A DNA stretch of 64,000 nucleotides. Origin: Phenylobacterium sp. RIFCSPHIGHO2_01_FULL_69_31. GTDB lineage: Bacteria > Pseudomonadota > Alphaproteobacteria > Caulobacterales > Caulobacteraceae. How positions within the stretch are numbered: position 1 is the stretch's first letter; every line of letters begins with the position of its first letter. The stretch covers positions 62,001-126,000 of the forward strand of contig NZ_MHXN01000016.1 of assembly GCF_001824475.1 (NCBI RefSeq). Direction: 5' to 3'. The notes under the pieces are model-generated. The model did no database searches. It was not told the origin of the DNA and saw nothing but the letters and a program-made list of their open reading frames with translations. Positions 15,545 through 24,719 of the stretch are shown piece by piece. The position numbers and the translations under genes were made by a program.

Positions 15545-17088
15545 GCGGGGCGATGGACCGCAGACACCTGCTGCGCCTGGGCGGCGCGTTCTCGGCCTTG
15601 GGGGTCGGCGCGCCGTTCGCCCTGCAGCTCGCCGCGGCGGGCTCGGCCGCCGGGCAGTCGGCGCCGGACTACAAGGCCCTGGTCTGCGTCTTCCTCTACG
15701 GGGGGAACGACTCGCACAACACCGTGCTGGCGACCGACGCGGACTCGTGGGGCCGCTATTTCGCGGCGCGGAACACCGGCGCGGACCCCATCGCCCTGAT
15801 GCCACCGGGGACCGCGGCGACGCCGGTCGGGCAGACGAGCGCGGTCACCGGGCGGGTGGCGCAGGCCGACTCGCCGGAAGCCTGGGGCGGCGTGCTGCCG
15901 ATCGCGCCGCGCACGGCCCAGGCGATCCCAGCCGGCACCAACGCCAGCAGCCGGACCTTCGCCCTGCATCCGTTCCTCGGCCCGCTCCAAAGCCTGTTCA
16001 ACCAGGGCCGGCTCGCGGTCCTGGCCAATGTGGGCACGCTGGTGCAGCCGACGACGAAGGCGCAGTACCAGGCCAAGAGCGTGACGCTGCCCACCAGCCT
16101 GTTCTCGCACAACGACCAGCAGTCGACCTGGCAGGCCCTGTCGGTGGAGGGCGCGCGCAGCGGCTGGGGTGGCCGCTTCGGCGACTTGCTGGCCGGGATG
16201 AACGGCCAGAACACCCTGTTCACGGCGGTCTCGGCCGCGGGCAATGCGGTGTTCCTGGCCGGGCAGTCGGTGGTCCAGTACCAGCTCTCCACCGGGACCC
16301 AGCCGGCGGTGGTGATCAACGGGGCCCAGGGCTCCACCCTGTTCGGCTCGCGGCTGGCGCCCTCGCGGATGCGCGACGTGATCAGCGACACCAACCTGAC
16401 CAGCAATTTCGCCGCGGACTATTCGACCGTGGTCGGCCGCTCGATCTCAGCCGCGGCCACCGTCAACAGCGCCTTCACCCAGCCACTGGCGGTCTCGATT
16501 CCCGCGGCCCCGGCCTACGTGAACCCGGTGACGGGCCGGACGGAGACCAATTCGCTGGCCCTGCAGCTGCAGACCGTGGCGCGCATGATCGCGGCCAGCT
16601 CCGAACTGGGCGTGCGGCGGCAGGTGTTCTTCGTCAGCCTCGGCGGCTGGGACACCCACGACTTCCAGAACACGACCCAGCCCAACCTGCTGGCCAAGGT
16701 CGCCCACGCCCTGTCCTACTTCGACGGCGCCCTGTCGAACGTGGGCGGGCTGGACCGCCGCGGCCAGGTGACGACGTTCACCGCCTCGGACTTCTCGCGC
16801 GGGTTCACCACCAACGGCGACGGCACGGACCACGCCTGGGGCGGATGCCAGTTCATCATGGGCGGCGCCGTGCGCGGCGGGGACATGTACGGCCAGTACC
16901 CGACGCTGGGCGTCGACGTGAACGGCTTCAACAACCCGGACAATATCGGCGGCGCCCAGATCCCCACCGCCTCGGTGGACCAGTATGGCGCGACACTGGG
17001 GCGCTGGTTCGGCGTGTCCGACGCCGACATCGACCTGATCTTCCCGCGCCTGCGCAACTTCGGGACCCGCTACCTGGGCTTCGTCTGA
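15541..17088 (+). CDS. DUF1501 family protein with Tat-type signal
   Basis: The 515-residue protein starts at 15541, overlapping the DUF1800 stop (ATGA). The N-terminus MSGAMDRRHLLRLGGAFS has the twin-arginine leader shape (RR followed by a hydrophobic stretch and AxA), so the protein is probably exported folded. DUF1501 proteins are related to the sulfatase/alkaline phosphatase superfamily; visible blocks include CVFLYGGNDSHNTVL, FVSLGGWDTHDFQN and FTASDFSRGF..DGTDHAWGG. No activity is established. It is cotranscribed with DUF1800. Confidence 0.92.
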   Translation: MSGAMDRRHLLRLGGAFSALGVGAPFALQLAAAGSAAGQSAPDYKALVCVFLYGGNDSHNTVLATDADSWGRYFAARNTGADPIALMPPGTAATPVGQTSAVTGRVAQADSPEAWGGVLPIAPRTAQAIPAGTNASSRTFALHPFLGPLQSLFNQGRLAVLANVGTLVQPTTKAQYQAKSVTLPTSLFSHNDQQSTWQALSVEGARSGWGGRFGDLLAGMNGQNTLFTAVSAAGNAVFLAGQSVVQYQLSTGTQPAVVINGAQGSTLFGSRLAPSRMRDVISDTNLTSNFAADYSTVVGRSISAAATVNSAFTQPLAVSIPAAPAYVNPVTGRTETNSLALQLQTVARMIAASSELGVRRQVFFVSLGGWDTHDFQNTTQPNLLAKVAHALSYFDGALSNVGGLDRRGQVTTFTASDFSRGFTTNGDGTDHAWGGCQFIMGGAVRGGDMYGQYPTLGVDVNGFNNPDNIGGAQIPTASVDQYGATLGRWFGVSDADIDLIFPRLRNFGTRYLGFV

Positions 17089-17146
17089 GGCGCTGCCGGA
17101 ACCACTTGGACCCAGCGCGGTTCCGTTGCGGCTGCAGAGGTGTCCC

Positions 17147-17707
17147 ATGAAGCCGAGAACAATGGCACTGGCGGGCGGCGCGATCCTGTTGCTGGCCGGG
17201 TGCGCCTCCATGGCGGGCTCCAAGGCGCCGCGCGCGCCGGAGCCGGCGAAGCGCATCGACGCGGCCAGCCATTTCACGGGCCGATGGTACGAGATCGGCC
17301 GCACGCCGATGAAACTCACCGACGGCTGCGTGGCGGGGTACACCGATTATCTCGCCGAAGGCGGCAAGCTCATCCAGCGGGACGCCTGCCGTGACGGCAC
17401 GCCCGCCGGCAAGGAGAAGGTCGTCGCCGGGCCGCTAAAGATCCTGAATCCCGGCCAGAACAACAAGGTCCACGTGAACTATCGGCTGTTCGGCTTCGTC
17501 CCGGTCGGCCGGACCTACTGGCTCCTCGATCACGGCGACGGGTGGTTCATCATGTCGACGCCGGACCTGAAGCTGGTGAACCTTTATACCCGCGACCCAC
17601 GGCCATCGCCGGAACTCGTCGCGGACCTGACTGCGCGGACCCGGGCGCTCGGCTACGACGTCAGCAAGCTGGAATTTCCGGCCACGTTCCCGCCCGGCCA
17701 GCGTTAG
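17147..17707 (+). CDS. Lipocalin family lipoprotein (Blc-like)
   Basis: The 186-residue product from the ATG at 17147 (AGAGG upstream) has a lipoprotein signal MKPRTMALAGGAILLLAGC with lipobox LLAGC. The lipocalin motif is HFTGRWYEIGRTPMKL, followed by VHVNYRLFGFVPVGRTYWLLDH and LYTRDPRPSPELVADL as in bacterial outer-membrane lipocalins. These bind fatty acids or lysophospholipids during envelope stress. A longer start at 17126 (TTG) would spoil the signal peptide. Its end overlaps the convergent YjbR gene by four bases. Confidence 0.87.
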   Translation: MKPRTMALAGGAILLLAGCASMAGSKAPRAPEPAKRIDAASHFTGRWYEIGRTPMKLTDGCVAGYTDYLAEGGKLIQRDACRDGTPAGKEKVVAGPLKILNPGQNNKVHVNYRLFGFVPVGRTYWLLDHGDGWFIMSTPDLKLVNLYTRDPRPSPELVADLTARTRALGYDVSKLEFPATFPPGQR

Positions 17708-18045
17708 AGCGCGGCCTCCCAGGCCTTCACGGCGGCCTTCTTGGCCACCTTGCGGAAGCGGCGTTCCAGGAAGTTCTTCAGCGAGCCGGGATGCAGATCG
17801 CCGATGCGGGCGAGGACGCAAGGGTAGTCCTTGTAGTGCGGGGTCAGGTGGAAGGTCCCCGGCTCGGCCTCCATCAGCATCTCGCGCTCGTCGTAGCTCA
17901 CCTCCATCAGGACCAGGCTGTCGTCCTCGGCGCGCAGCCGGGTGAAGAACTTGCCGTTCAGCTTGAAGGAGGGGCGGCCGTAGCTGACGCCTTCCTCGAC
18001 GCCCGGGAAGGACAGGACGATGGCTTTCATCTCGTCGTGGGTCAT
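17704..18045 (-). CDS. MmcQ/YjbR family protein
   Basis: The 113-residue protein matches the YjbR fold: MTHDEMKAIVLSFPGVEEGVSYGRPSFKLNGKFF at the start and LKNFLERRFRKVAKKAAVKAW at the end. The family has a CyaY-like or DNA-binding-like fold with no settled function. It is the second gene of a pair with the YdeI-like gene, overlapping it by four bases. A paralogue lies at 23375-23737. Confidence 0.85.
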   Translation of the reverse strand: MTHDEMKAIVLSFPGVEEGVSYGRPSFKLNGKFFTRLRAEDDSLVLMEVSYDEREMLMEAEPGTFHLTPHYKDYPCVLARIGDLHPGSLKNFLERRFRKVAKKAAVKAWEAAL

Positions 18046-18632
18046 GGCTCATCCACCTGGGTCGGGGATTTCAGTCTAAGCCCTCGGGCCGAGGCGTCGA
18101 TGAGGATGTCGAGGCGCCTGGCGCGGGTGGTCTCGCCTTTGGCCGCGGTCACCCGGTGGATGGCCACCTTGCGGTAGCCGGGCGGGAAGGCCTGGAAGCG
18201 GGCCCAGGCCTGGGCGTTGGCCCGGAAGCGCGAGATCTCCTCGGCGGTCAGGTCGTCGGCCGCGCGCTCGTAGGAATAGACGCGGGTGCGGTCCTTGCCG
18301 GCGTCGTGGGCGGCGCGCCCGGCCGGCGTCACCCGGCCCTCCGCTTTGAGTTCGGCGAAGCGTTTCAGGTTCACCTGGCTCCAGATCCCGCCCGGCTTGC
18401 GGGGCGTGAAGCGGATGCGGTAGGCCGCCTCGTCGATCCGGTGGCGGACCCCGTCGATCCAGCCGAAGCACAGGGCCTCGTCCACGCTCTGCGGCCAGGT
18501 GATCGAGGGCCGGCCGCTGTCCCTTTTCCAGAAGCCGACCGAAACCTCGCGGGCCGTGGCGTGGTGGGCCTCCAGCCAGGCGCGCCACTCGGCCGGTGTG
18601 GCGAAGAAGATGGGCTCGTCCATTGCACTCAT
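18042..18632 (-). CDS. YdeI/OmpD-associated family protein
   Basis: The 196-residue cytoplasmic protein shows the family pattern: FFATPAEWRAWLEAHHATA, SVDEALCFGWIDG, the RFTPRKPGGIWSQVNLKRF block and a C-terminal segment with IHRVTAAKGETTRARRLDIL. Related proteins have been linked to bacteriocin protection and stress, but the biochemical role is unknown. Its stop overlaps the start of the YjbR gene (ATGA), so the two are translated together. Confidence 0.85.
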   Translation of the reverse strand: MSAMDEPIFFATPAEWRAWLEAHHATAREVSVGFWKRDSGRPSITWPQSVDEALCFGWIDGVRHRIDEAAYRIRFTPRKPGGIWSQVNLKRFAELKAEGRVTPAGRAAHDAGKDRTRVYSYERAADDLTAEEISRFRANAQAWARFQAFPPGYRKVAIHRVTAAKGETTRARRLDILIDASARGLRLKSPTQVDEP

Positions 18633-18724
18633 CCGGTCATCGGCCCGGCATCACACGCCAGGGCGTCGGAAATGGCTTGCGCAACCTGCGTTACACGCAC
18701 ACGCTTTGAAGAACGCAAGCCGCC

Positions 18725-19165
18725 ATGGACGCCTCGACCATGAAACCCGTGCTGTTCTTCGCCGCCGCGGCCCTCCTGTCGGTGACGACGCCCGCCGCGG
18801 CGGACAATGGCCAGAGGTTCGACGAGGGCGCGCAGCTTCGGGCCTACGGGCCCGGCCCGTGGCGGCCGGAGGCGCAGTGCTTCCGCGGCAAATCGATCGC
18901 CGGGGTGACCCGCGCGGGCGAGCGGACCGTCTACGTCCAGTCGAGGGCCGGCGCGATCTATCGGCTGGAGCTCGCCGGCGACTGCGCGGCGCTGGACGCG
19001 GCCACGAAGGTTACGCTGCGCGGCGACGGCGGCCTTGCCGTATGCCCTGGGACCGCCGCGGACCTCCTGGCGCAGACGCCGGCCGGCCCCAAGCAGTGCC
19101 GGGTCGCCGAGGTTCGGCGCATGGGACCGAGCGACCTGGCCGCCCTGTCGGCGCCGCGGCGGTAG
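18725..19165 (+). CDS. Exported hypothetical protein, DUF6491-like
   Basis: The 146-residue protein has a signal peptide (MKPVLFFAAAALLSVTTPAAA; the ATG at 18740 would give this directly, 18725 adds five residues). The mature part has four cysteines, in ECFRGKSIAGV, AGDCAALDAA, VCPGTA and KQCRVAEVRRM, and a YVQSRAGAIYRLEL strand block, which resembles the DUF6491 group of secreted alphaproteobacterial proteins. The cysteines suggest disulfide bonds. Function is unknown. Confidence 0.65.
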   Translation: MDASTMKPVLFFAAAALLSVTTPAAADNGQRFDEGAQLRAYGPGPWRPEAQCFRGKSIAGVTRAGERTVYVQSRAGAIYRLELAGDCAALDAATKVTLRGDGGLAVCPGTAADLLAQTPAGPKQCRVAEVRRMGPSDLAALSAPRR

Positions 19166-19181
19166 CCCCCGGCGGCGCGCG

Positions 19182-19676
19182 TCACCCCGCGTCCAGCTCC
19201 TCCATATCGCGCATATGTTCGGAGACGGCCTCGGCCTCCACAGGCGGGGCCGTGTCGGCCGTGCTCAGGACCGTGACCACGTCGGAGCCGCGCTCGAAGG
19301 TGCGGTGGACGGGGCACTGCTCGGCGATCTGGAGCAGGCGCGCGCGCTGCGCCTCGTCCAGCGGGCCTTCGATCAGGATGGTGCGTTCGAAGCGGTCGCG
19401 GGCGGTGAGCGAGGCGCGATGGTGGCGCACGCTGACCTGCACGCGATCCAGCGGCCAGCCCTTGCGTTCGGCGTAGAGGCGCAGGGTCATGGCGGTGCAG
19501 GCGCCCAGGGCGGAACTGAGCAGGTCGTAGGGGCTGGGGCCGGAACCGAGGCCGCCCACTGACGGCGGCTCGTCGGCCAGGAAGGAGCCGGACGGGGTGC
19601 GCGCGGCGACCTGAAAGCGCCCGAGCAGGGTCTCGGCCACGAGGACGCTGTCTCCGGCGGGCGTGTCTGCGGGCAT
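19182..19676 (-). CDS. OsmC/Ohr family protein
   Basis: The 164-residue product from the ATG at 19676 (AAGGA upstream) has the OsmC fold signatures: [32 protein letters not shown], where the Cys of GACT is the first redox cysteine, and [15 protein letters not shown] with the second. OsmC-like proteins reduce organic hydroperoxides or act as thiol-dependent enzymes. The C-terminal 25 residues ([21 protein letters not shown]) are an unusual acidic extension. Confidence 0.88.
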   Translation of the reverse strand: MPADTPAGDSVLVAETLLGRFQVAARTPSGSFLADEPPSVGGLGSGPSPYDLLSSALGACTAMTLRLYAERKGWPLDRVQVSVRHHRASLTARDRFERTILIEGPLDEAQRARLLQIAEQCPVHRTFERGSDVVTVLSTADTAPPVEAEAVSEHMRDMEELDAG

Positions 19677-19798
19677 GGGCGATCCTTCGGCGATGGTTGA
19701 GACGGCCTTCGTAGCCCGGATGGGGACGGCGGCGAACGGCCTTCTCGCCGCTGGGTCGCGCAGATAGGATCGCGCCGGCTGAAACGGGGAGCAGGGCG

Positions 19799-20275
19799 TT
19801 GCGGGCATTCGGGGTTATCCGGGCGGCGTCGCTGACGCTCATGCTGTCGGGCGGCGCGGCCCAGGCCCAGGCGCCCGCGGGAAGCGAGAGCCTGGATCTC
19901 ATCTGCGTGGGCAGCGACGCGGCGCTGATGGCGATGACGCCGTACCGCAATTCGATCGGCGCGCCCCATTTCGGCGGCGTGTACTACGGCGAGGCGCGCG
20001 TGCCGGCGCAGCTCGGCGTCCGGGTCGAGAACGGCCAGGTCCGGGTGAAGCCGCCGAAGAGCGCGGTCCCGCTGTTCGCCAAGGACGCCAAGGACGGCTG
20101 GTACGTGCTCGCCGACGTCGCCGTCGACCGGCTGTCCATCAAGGGCCGGCTGAAGTGGAACCGGATCGACCGCTCCAGCCTGACCGTCGACCGCCGCAAC
20201 GGCGCCGTCACCTTCGGCGACTTCGCCGGGGTCTGCCAGCAGGCCGCGGCCAGCGCCGACACGACGAAGTTCTAG
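19799..20275 (+). CDS. Exported hypothetical protein, TTG start
   Basis: The only suitable start is a TTG at 19799 preceded by GGGGAGCAGGG. It gives a 158-residue protein with a signal peptide [23 protein letters not shown]. The mature region is beta-rich, with two cysteines (LICVGS and FAGVCQQ) likely to pair, and a basic central part [18 protein letters not shown] do not recognise a family. Its end overlaps the convergent VOC gene by four bases. Confidence 0.65.
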   Translation: MRAFGVIRAASLTLMLSGGAAQAQAPAGSESLDLICVGSDAALMAMTPYRNSIGAPHFGGVYYGEARVPAQLGVRVENGQVRVKPPKSAVPLFAKDAKDGWYVLADVAVDRLSIKGRLKWNRIDRSSLTVDRRNGAVTFGDFAGVCQQAAASADTTKF

Positions 20276-20622
20276 CCTGCGCCGACCTCGGTCCAGACGG
20301 CCAGTTCGTTGCCCGCCGGGTCGGCGAAGTGGAAGCGGCGCCCGCCCGGGAAGCTGAAGATCGGCTTGGTGATCGCGCCGCCGGCGGCGCGGACCTTGGC
20401 CTCCATCGCCTCGAGGTCGTGGGCGTAGAGGATGACCAGCGGCTTCTGCACGGCGTCGGCGGGGCTGGCGTCGAATCCGCCGTCGAGCCCCTCGTCGAAG
20501 GCCGCGTACTCGGGGCCGTAGTCGGTGAACGACCAGCCGAAGGCCTGGCCATAGAAGGCCTTGATCGCTCCCAGGTCGCCGCCGGGGAGTTCAACATAGT
20601 CGATCTTGCCGTCTTCGCGCAT
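20272..20622 (-). CDS. VOC family (glyoxalase-like) protein
   Basis: The 116-residue protein has one vicinal-oxygen-chelate module: KIDYVELPGGDLGAIKAFYGQAFGW at the start and GRRFHFADPAGNELAVWTE at the end, where the final Glu-containing strand is a metal ligand position. Members include glyoxalases, dioxygenases and resistance proteins. The single small module acts as a dimer, and the substrate cannot be predicted. Confidence 0.85.
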   Translation of the reverse strand: MREDGKIDYVELPGGDLGAIKAFYGQAFGWSFTDYGPEYAAFDEGLDGGFDASPADAVQKPLVILYAHDLEAMEAKVRAAGGAITKPIFSFPGGRRFHFADPAGNELAVWTEVGAG

Positions 20623-20657
20623 CTAGAGTTCCTTGTTTGTTCCAAACTAGGGCGCGG

Positions 20658-21320
20658 CTAGGGCAGAGTCCAGACGGAAGTCTTCTTCACTTCCAGGTCC
20701 TCCAGCTCGCGGGTCGTGGGCACCTGATACTCGGCGAGCTTTACCAGCCCCGAGCGCGGGAAGTAGCTGCGGCCGGGATCGCCGATCAGCACCGTGGCCC
20801 CGGCGGCGCGCGCCTGGGCCAGCCAGGCCATCACCCGCTCGGCCAGCGGCTTCTCGTAGCAGATGTCGCCAGCCAGGATCACCTCGGCCCAGGCCGGCGG
20901 CGGGGCGTCCAGCAGGTCGTCGCCGGCGAAGTCGATCTCGACCGCGTTGGCCGCGGCGTTGAGGTCGAGGGCCGCGCCGCAGAAGGGGTCGATATCGGCG
21001 GCCAGCACCCGCGCCGCGCCCGCGCGCTTGGCGGCGATGGCCACGAGGCCGGAGCCCGAGGCGAAATCCAGCACGGCCTTGCCGGCCACAATCTGGGGAT
21101 TGTCCAGCAGGTAGCGCGCCAGCGCCTGGCCACCCGCCCAGGCGAAGGCCCAGAACGGCGGCGGCAGGCCGATCTCGGCGAGGGCCTCCTCGGTCAGGCG
21201 CCAGATGGGGGTGATCTCGTCGGCCAGGTGCAGGCGCAGCTCAGGCGTGTGCGGCGGATGCTGCAGGCGGGTGTGCTCGACGATGAAGCCGCGGCGGGCC
21301 TCCGGGGTAGGCGCGATCAT
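20658..21320 (-). CDS. Class I SAM-dependent methyltransferase, ETFB-lysine methyltransferase-like
   Basis: The 220-residue product from the ATG at 21320 has the SAM-binding glycine motif VLDFASGSGLVAIAAKRAGA, the acidic RVLAADIDP strand end and VILAGDICYEK, where NPPY-like motifs occur in related enzymes. The N-terminal PFWAFAWAGGQALARYLLDNP is typical of the family of protein lysine methyltransferases related to electron-transfer flavoprotein methyltransferase. The target protein is not known. Confidence 0.8.
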   Translation of the reverse strand: MIAPTPEARRGFIVEHTRLQHPPHTPELRLHLADEITPIWRLTEEALAEIGLPPPFWAFAWAGGQALARYLLDNPQIVAGKAVLDFASGSGLVAIAAKRAGAARVLAADIDPFCGAALDLNAAANAVEIDFAGDDLLDAPPPAWAEVILAGDICYEKPLAERVMAWLAQARAAGATVLIGDPGRSYFPRSGLVKLAEYQVPTTRELEDLEVKKTSVWTLP

Positions 21321-21442
21321 CTGCGACTCCTCGCCGCATCCCCGACGATGGGCAACAGCCGTTTCCCACAATTTGCCGCCGATTAAGATTTCCTCGTCAA
21401 CGGTCGAGCTTGAAGAAGAACCTGCCGGGAGGCCGGGCGAAG

Positions 21443-23341
21443 ATGCGTGCGACCGTCCGGACGCCGAGGCGGAACAGGGGGATGCTGGGCGTAGGCCTGG
21501 AGGCCAGCGTCGTCAGCGTGGCTCTGGTCTCAACCGTCGCCGCCATGGTTGCGGCGTTCTCGGTCTATCAGTACCGCAACTGGTCCGCCGACCGCGAGGA
21601 ACTGGCCGCCGACTCGGTCAGGCTGGCGCAGGATATCGGCGCAGCGGCCCACAAGGGCATCGTGGCGGGCGATGCGGAGGCCATGGTCATCGCCTCGCGC
21701 CTGCTGGACGGCAGCGACCATGCGGTCGCGGCCACCTATCACCAGTTCGACGGACGCCGCGTGCGGATCGGCAAGACCGCTCAGCAGGACGCGAGGCTGG
21801 CGTTCGAGGGCGTTAAGGCGGCGCAGGCCCGCTTCCGGGCCAACGGGCTGGAGGTGCGTGCGCCGCACTATGACGCCGGCCGCCAGGTCGGGGAGATCGT
21901 CCTGTGGGTCGACGACCGCGAGATCCTGACCGAACGGATCACCAACATCGGCATCGCCCTGGCGCTGTCGCTGGTGGCGACCCTCGGCGCAGGCCTGGTG
22001 GCGCGACGGCTGGCGCGCCGGGCGCTGGCGCCGCTGCGGGCCCTGAACGAAGGCATGGAGGCGGTCGGCGCCTCGCGGGACTTCAGCGCCCGCCTGCCGA
22101 TCGCCCGCGAGGACGAGGTCGGCCAGCTGACGCGGGGCTTCAACAGGCTGCTGGCGGCGCTGGGCGACTACGACCGGAGCCTGCGCGGCGCGCTCGGCGA
22201 AGCGACCGCCGCCCGGGACGCGGCCGAGCGGGCCAATGTGATGAAGTCGCAGTTCCTGGCCAACATGGGCCACGAGCTGCGCACGCCGCTGAACGGGGTG
22301 CTGGGGATGAGCCAGGCCCTGCTGCTGGACGACCTGCGGCCCGACCAGCGCGAGCGGGTGCAGGTGATCCTGGACTCCGGCTCGGCCCTGCTGACCGTGC
22401 TGAACGACGTGCTGGACATGGCCGACATGGAACAGGGCGGCGTGCGGCTGGAGACCGCGCCGTTCGAGCTGGAGGCGGTGGTTCGCCAGGCCTGCGACAC
22501 GGCGACGGTGCTGGCGGAGTCCAAGGGGCTGGACCTCCAGATCGACCTGGACGACTCGAGCCGGGGCCTCTGGCTGGGCGATGGGGCCCGTCTGCGGCAG
22601 GTGATCTACAACCTGGTCTCGAACGCCTTGAAGTTCACCGCCGCCGGGAGCGTCCAGGTCCGCGCCGAGGGCGGCGTGCGGGGACTGGTGATTTCGGTGG
22701 CCGATACGGGCCCCGGCATTCCGGCGGAGGCGATGCCGCGGCTGTTCGAGGCCTTCACCCAGGGCGACGGCCGCGCCACGCGCCAGTTCGGCGGCGTGGG
22801 CCTGGGCCTGTCGATCGCGCGCAACCTGGTCGAGCTGATGGGCGGCACGCTAGCCGTCGAGAGCGAGGTCGGGCGGGGCGCGACCTTCACCCTGCTGCTG
22901 CCGCTGGAGCGGGGGGCGGCGCTGGCCCAATCCGCGCCGCCGGAAACCCATGTGGCGGACCTGCGGGTCCTGGTGGCCGAGGACAACGAGACCAACCAGC
23001 GGGTGGTGCGCACGGTGCTGAACGCCCTGGGGGTCGATCCCACGGTGGTGCCGGACGGCCGCGCGGCCGTGGAGGCCTGGGGCCGCGGCGAGTGGGACCT
23101 GGTGCTGATGGACATCCAGATGCCTGTGCGGGACGGGGTCAGCGCGACCCGCGACATCCGCCGCCTGGAGGCCGAGCGCGGCCTGCCGCCCACCCGGATC
23201 GTGGCGCTCACCGCCAACCACATGCCGGCCCAGGTGGACGAGTACGCCGCCGCGGGCATGGACGGGGTCGTGCCCAAGCCGATCATGATCGAGGAGCTGC
23301 ACGCGGCCCTGGTCGACGCCTACGAGGTCCGGGCGGCCTAG
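21443..23341 (+). CDS. Membrane hybrid sensor histidine kinase/response regulator
   Basis: The ATG at 21443 gives about 632 residues; a TTG at 21410 or an ATG at 21482 are possible alternatives. Domain order: membrane helix (about residues 15-40), a periplasmic CHASE-like sensor of about 120 residues, a second helix (about 170-190), HAMP (RRALAPLRALNEGMEAV), HisKA with the phospho-acceptor in GHELRTPLNGVLGM (about residue 276), HATPase with SNALKF and GGVGLGLSIARNL, and a receiver with LMDIQMP (Asp about residue 555). It is orphaned: no separate response regulator or Hpt gene is near. The signal is unknown. Confidence 0.88.
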   Translation: MRATVRTPRRNRGMLGVGLEASVVSVALVSTVAAMVAAFSVYQYRNWSADREELAADSVRLAQDIGAAAHKGIVAGDAEAMVIASRLLDGSDHAVAATYHQFDGRRVRIGKTAQQDARLAFEGVKAAQARFRANGLEVRAPHYDAGRQVGEIVLWVDDREILTERITNIGIALALSLVATLGAGLVARRLARRALAPLRALNEGMEAVGASRDFSARLPIAREDEVGQLTRGFNRLLAALGDYDRSLRGALGEATAARDAAERANVMKSQFLANMGHELRTPLNGVLGMSQALLLDDLRPDQRERVQVILDSGSALLTVLNDVLDMADMEQGGVRLETAPFELEAVVRQACDTATVLAESKGLDLQIDLDDSSRGLWLGDGARLRQVIYNLVSNALKFTAAGSVQVRAEGGVRGLVISVADTGPGIPAEAMPRLFEAFTQGDGRATRQFGGVGLGLSIARNLVELMGGTLAVESEVGRGATFTLLLPLERGAALAQSAPPETHVADLRVLVAEDNETNQRVVRTVLNALGVDPTVVPDGRAAVEAWGRGEWDLVLMDIQMPVRDGVSATRDIRRLEAERGLPPTRIVALTANHMPAQVDEYAAAGMDGVVPKPIMIEELHAALVDAYEVRAA

Positions 23342-23374
23342 CCTCGGGGCGCCGGTATGGGCCAGGATGGGCTC

Positions 23375-23737
23375 ATGCTCAGCACCGACCCTGTCGCTGT
23401 GGAAGCCCGCCTGCGGGCCCTGTGCCTGGCCCTGCCGGAGACCGCCGAGAAGATCAGCCACGGCATCCCGGCGTTCTCGGTGGCCGGCAAGATGTTCGCC
23501 TACTTCCGGCACGACCATCACGGCGACGGCATGACCGTGGTGTGCGTGAAGACCACGGGCCGCGACGAGCAGGAATTCCTGATCGAGGCCGACCCGCAGA
23601 CCTACAGCCGGCCCGCCTATCTCTGGCCGTCGGGTTGGGTCGGGGTCAGCCTGGCCGACGACGCCGACTGGGACCTGGTGGACGCGCGCCTGCGGTCGAG
23701 CTGGGCGCTGGCGGCCCCGCGCCGGCTTACTGGATGA
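23375..23737 (+). CDS. MmcQ/YjbR family protein
   Basis: The 120-residue protein from the ATG at 23375 (AGGATGGG upstream; another in-frame ATG at 23357 is possible) has the family pattern LRALCLALPETAEKISHGIPAFSVAGKMFAYFR and ending LVDARLRSSWALAAP. Function is unknown. The plus-strand gene converges on the desaturase gene, overlapping it by 11 bases. Confidence 0.82.
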   Translation: MLSTDPVAVEARLRALCLALPETAEKISHGIPAFSVAGKMFAYFRHDHHGDGMTVVCVKTTGRDEQEFLIEADPQTYSRPAYLWPSGWVGVSLADDADWDLVDARLRSSWALAAPRRLTG

Positions 23738-24719
23738 CGGCCTTCACCACGCCGCGGTCTTCCGGCGTCGGGTTGCCGCCGCGGTCCTGTTTCGCCGGCC
23801 GGGACGAGGCCTGGCGCAGGACGTCGAGGTAGCCGGGCGCCGTCAGCATGCGGGGCAGGACGCCCTTGGCCTTCAGGAGGCGGTGGGTGCGGGGCAGGTT
23901 GTAGCAGGGCACATGCATGAACATGTGGTGCTCGCAGTGGTAGTTGACCCAGTAGGGCGCCAGGAAGGCCCGCTCCAGCAGGTTGGCGCGGGTGGTGCGG
24001 GCGTGGCGCAGCGGGTCCGGCTCGTCCTTGGCGATGCAGGCGTGCTCGGCGATGTTGCGCAGGCGGGTGATCATCGGCAGCCAGGTGGCCTGGGGCAGCA
24101 GCCACAGCACCGGCCAGGCCCACCAGAAGCCGAAGGGCGCGGTCACGGCGACGGTCGCGACCATTCCGATGAGGAAGCGCTTCCGCGCGATCGCGGCGTC
24201 CTTGAGGATCGGCCACAGGGGCTCGCCGGCCTTGCGCTCGGACAGCCGCTTCACCAGGCCCGCCCAGCGCTGCTTGTAATAGGTCTGGCCGGTCAGATCG
24301 CGGACGATCTTGCGGCGCAGGGACAGCCGCGTGATCGGGAACGGCGCCGAGAGCGCCAGGTCGGGATCCTCCGCCTGCTGCGCGTATTTGTGGTGGCCCA
24401 GGTGATAGGTGCGGTAGGCGACGAGGCCGCCGGGCGTGAGGTTGTCGGCCAGCCAGTCGTTGACCTTGAGATTCGGGTGCAGCGCCCCGTGGGCGGCGTC
24501 GTGCATCAGGATGGCGAGGCCGAGCTGCCGGGCGCCGATGATCATCACCGCCAGGGGGATGGCGATCGGGAAGGCCATGGCCACGGCGGCGGCCAGGCCG
24601 ATCACGATCCAGGCGTGGGCGACCAGGGCGGGGCCCTTCCACGACGACTTCGTCGAGAGGGGGCTCCATTCCTCCGGCGTGAAATAGTCCTTGGGGGCGA
24701 CACGGGCGGCGGCGGCCAT
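23727..24719 (-). CDS. Fatty acid desaturase family protein
   Basis: The 330-residue membrane protein has the three histidine boxes that bind a di-iron centre: HDAAH (73-77), HLGHH (106-110) and HCEHH (261-265), with several hydrophobic helices between them. The family introduces double bonds into acyl chains or hydroxylates carotenoids and lipids; this protein belongs to the acyl-lipid type rather than the soluble acyl-ACP type. Its start overlaps the stop of the upstream TetR gene by one base, so the two form an operon, which recalls desT-desB and related lipid-sensing pairs. Confidence 0.88.
   Translation of the reverse strand: MAAAARVAPKDYFTPEEWSPLSTKSSWKGPALVAHAWIVIGLAAAVAMAFPIAIPLAVMIIGARQLGLAILMHDAAHGALHPNLKVNDWLADNLTPGGLVAYRTYHLGHHKYAQQAEDPDLALSAPFPITRLSLRRKIVRDLTGQTYYKQRWAGLVKRLSERKAGEPLWPILKDAAIARKRFLIGMVATVAVTAPFGFWWAWPVLWLLPQATWLPMITRLRNIAEHACIAKDEPDPLRHARTTRANLLERAFLAPYWVNYHCEHHMFMHVPCYNLPRTHRLLKAKGVLPRMLTAPGYLDVLRQASSRPAKQDRGGNPTPEDRGVVKAVIQ

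Noticed and set aside
14179-17088. A 969-codon frame containing DUF1501
   Set aside because: The first part overlaps DUF1800 out of frame; the true start is the ATG at 15541 in an ATGA overlap.
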